Assembly (NCBI GenBank): GCA_031267455.1
Contig: JAIRZC010000182.1
Location: forward strand, 1 to 7,066
Reading direction: 5' to 3'
Source: Accumulibacter sp.
GTDB lineage: Bacteria > Pseudomonadota > Gammaproteobacteria > Burkholderiales > Rhodocyclaceae
Length of the DNA: 7,066 nucleotides
Each line of letters starts with the position of its first letter. Position 1 is the stretch's first letter. This document shows, piece by piece, positions 6,136-7,066 of this stretch. The notes under the pieces are model-generated. The model did not search any database and was not told where the DNA came from. It worked only from the letters and a program-made list of their open reading frames with translations. A program made the position numbers and the translations under genes.

Positions 6136-7066
6136 ATGAGACGCGGCGCGAGCATTGGAATCGTTTTCGCGTTGGCGGTCGTTCTGGTCGCCTGTGAGCG
6201 ATTGCGTACATCGACGGAAGACCGGATCAACGCGGCGGTAGCGGTTTCCGCCGAAGCGCGCGAGGCCAGGCAAGCCTTCGATGACCTCGCGCGCAGCCTG
6301 TCGTCCGTCAATACCGAGAAGACGACCAATGAATATCGTAGCCGGCTAAAGGTCCGCGCGCTGGAATGCGCCCACGGGTATTCGCCGTCGATACTGGACA
6401 GCCGGAAAAAGGTACGCGACGCCTTGACCGATACCGAATGCTTCCGCCGCTTCGACGAATCCCTGGCTCAATGGATAAACATGCGCCGCGTCGGCCTCTT
6501 GCTGTCCGCGCCGCCGTTGCGACCGATACCCGATGATCCCGCGGTTGCCTTGCCCGCCGATGGCCCCATTCGTCAGGCCAGCTTTGCCTCACAGGCCGGT
6601 GTTGCGGTTCTGGCAACGGATGCGAGCTTCAACGTGCTGGACCTCGGCGATGGAACGATGATCCATTCCAGCGATAGATCCCGCAGAGACCTCATCGGAG
6701 CACTCTCGCCCAACGGTCGCCTGCTGGTGACCGCCGAGGGCGGCGATTCGGTACTCGTTGATTCGGAGACCGGTCAGGCGCTGGTGCGCTTTGCAAGAAC
6801 GCGAGCCCATCATTTTTTTTGGGTTGCCGACTTCGGGGCAATTTACAAGCCTGAAAACCAACAAGGGCCAATCTTCTCCGACTTCACCCGCGGAGTCGAA
6901 ACCCGGATCCCCGTCAACATATTCCTTGAAAAAGTGGTAGCAACTTCAACGAACGGTCGCTATGCGTTGCTGGGGGGCAGACGGGTTGGAATCGTCGACA
7001 TCGTTGCCGTACCGCAGGGCTGGACGGTGAAACTCGTCAGCGAGGTCGGGCTGGACTACTCACCCA
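6136..7066 (+). CDS. Predicted outer-membrane lipoprotein with beta-propeller-like body (partial at right edge)
   Basis: The first 310 residues are present and the frame is open to the edge. The N-terminus MRRGASIGIVFALAVVLVAC is a lipoprotein signal peptide with lipobox LVAC and lipidated Cys20; residue 21 is Glu, not Asp, so outer-membrane sorting is expected. Residues about 25-135 are probably helical and contain two cysteines (78 and 102) that could pair in the periplasm. From about 140 on, repeating units of short beta strands appear (ATDASFNVLDLGDG, LSPNGRLLVTAEGGDSVLV, STNGRYALLGGRRVGIVDI), resembling WD40/quinoprotein-type propeller blades. No enzyme motif is visible. ATG 6136 is chosen because AAGGGA (6125-6130) lies 5 nt upstream. 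It starts 50 bp after lysS with no clear terminator between, so read-through is possible. Ligand and partners are unknown. Confidence 0.82.
   Translation, partial: MRRGASIGIVFALAVVLVACERLRTSTEDRINAAVAVSAEAREARQAFDDLARSLSSVNTEKTTNEYRSRLKVRALECAHGYSPSILDSRKKVRDALTDTECFRRFDESLAQWINMRRVGLLLSAPPLRPIPDDPAVALPADGPIRQASFASQAGVAVLATDASFNVLDLGDGTMIHSSDRSRRDLIGALSPNGRLLVTAEGGDSVLVDSETGQALVRFARTRAHHFFWVADFGAIYKPENQQGPIFSDFTRGVETRIPVNIFLEKVVATSTNGRYALLGGRRVGIVDIVAVPQGWTVKLVSEVGLDYSP

Overview
The window reads as chromosomal housekeeping DNA from a Gram-negative bacterium, most likely a betaproteobacterium or close relative (Pseudomonadota). The grounds are protein-level resemblance as I remember these families (RF2, ThrRS, LysRS and YraN all read like betaproteobacterial versions), the prfB-lysS pair, the divergent rsmI/yraN pair, and a lipoprotein signal peptide. 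No database search was possible. The DNA is moderately GC-rich and every main gene looks intact. I see no mobile element, CRISPR array, tRNA or rRNA.

Layout. Positions 1-590 (minus) hold the first 196 codons of thrS, which runs off the left edge; 591-920 is a gene-free thrS leader with a possible promoter, a direct repeat and a hairpin. Positions 921-1442 (minus) encode a small membrane methyltransferase of the isoprenylcysteine/phospholipid methyltransferase superfamily, 43 bp downstream of rsmI (1486-2346, minus), so the two are probably cotranscribed. yraN (2381-2746, plus) is divergent from rsmI with only 34 bp between start codons, and its best promoter lies inside the rsmI coding sequence. 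A convergent 159-bp gap with a small hairpin follows, then an unrecognised 103-residue protein (2906-3217, minus) with an acidic N-terminal half and a strongly basic C-terminal half. A 223-bp divergent control region (3218-3440) separates it from prfB (3441-4545, plus), whose codon 28 is an in-frame TGA in a textbook +1 frameshift site. lysS (4580-6085, plus) follows after 34 bp. The window ends inside a lipoprotein with a beta-propeller-like body (6136 to the right edge, plus).

Functionally the region is mostly about translation: two aminoacyl-tRNA synthetases, release factor 2, and the 16S rRNA methyltransferase that modifies C1402. The clearest regulatory device is the autogenous RF2 frameshift. 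The least explained parts are the 103-residue protein with its promoter, the thrS leader, and the right-edge lipoprotein. I did not find convincing evidence of a new multi-gene system.
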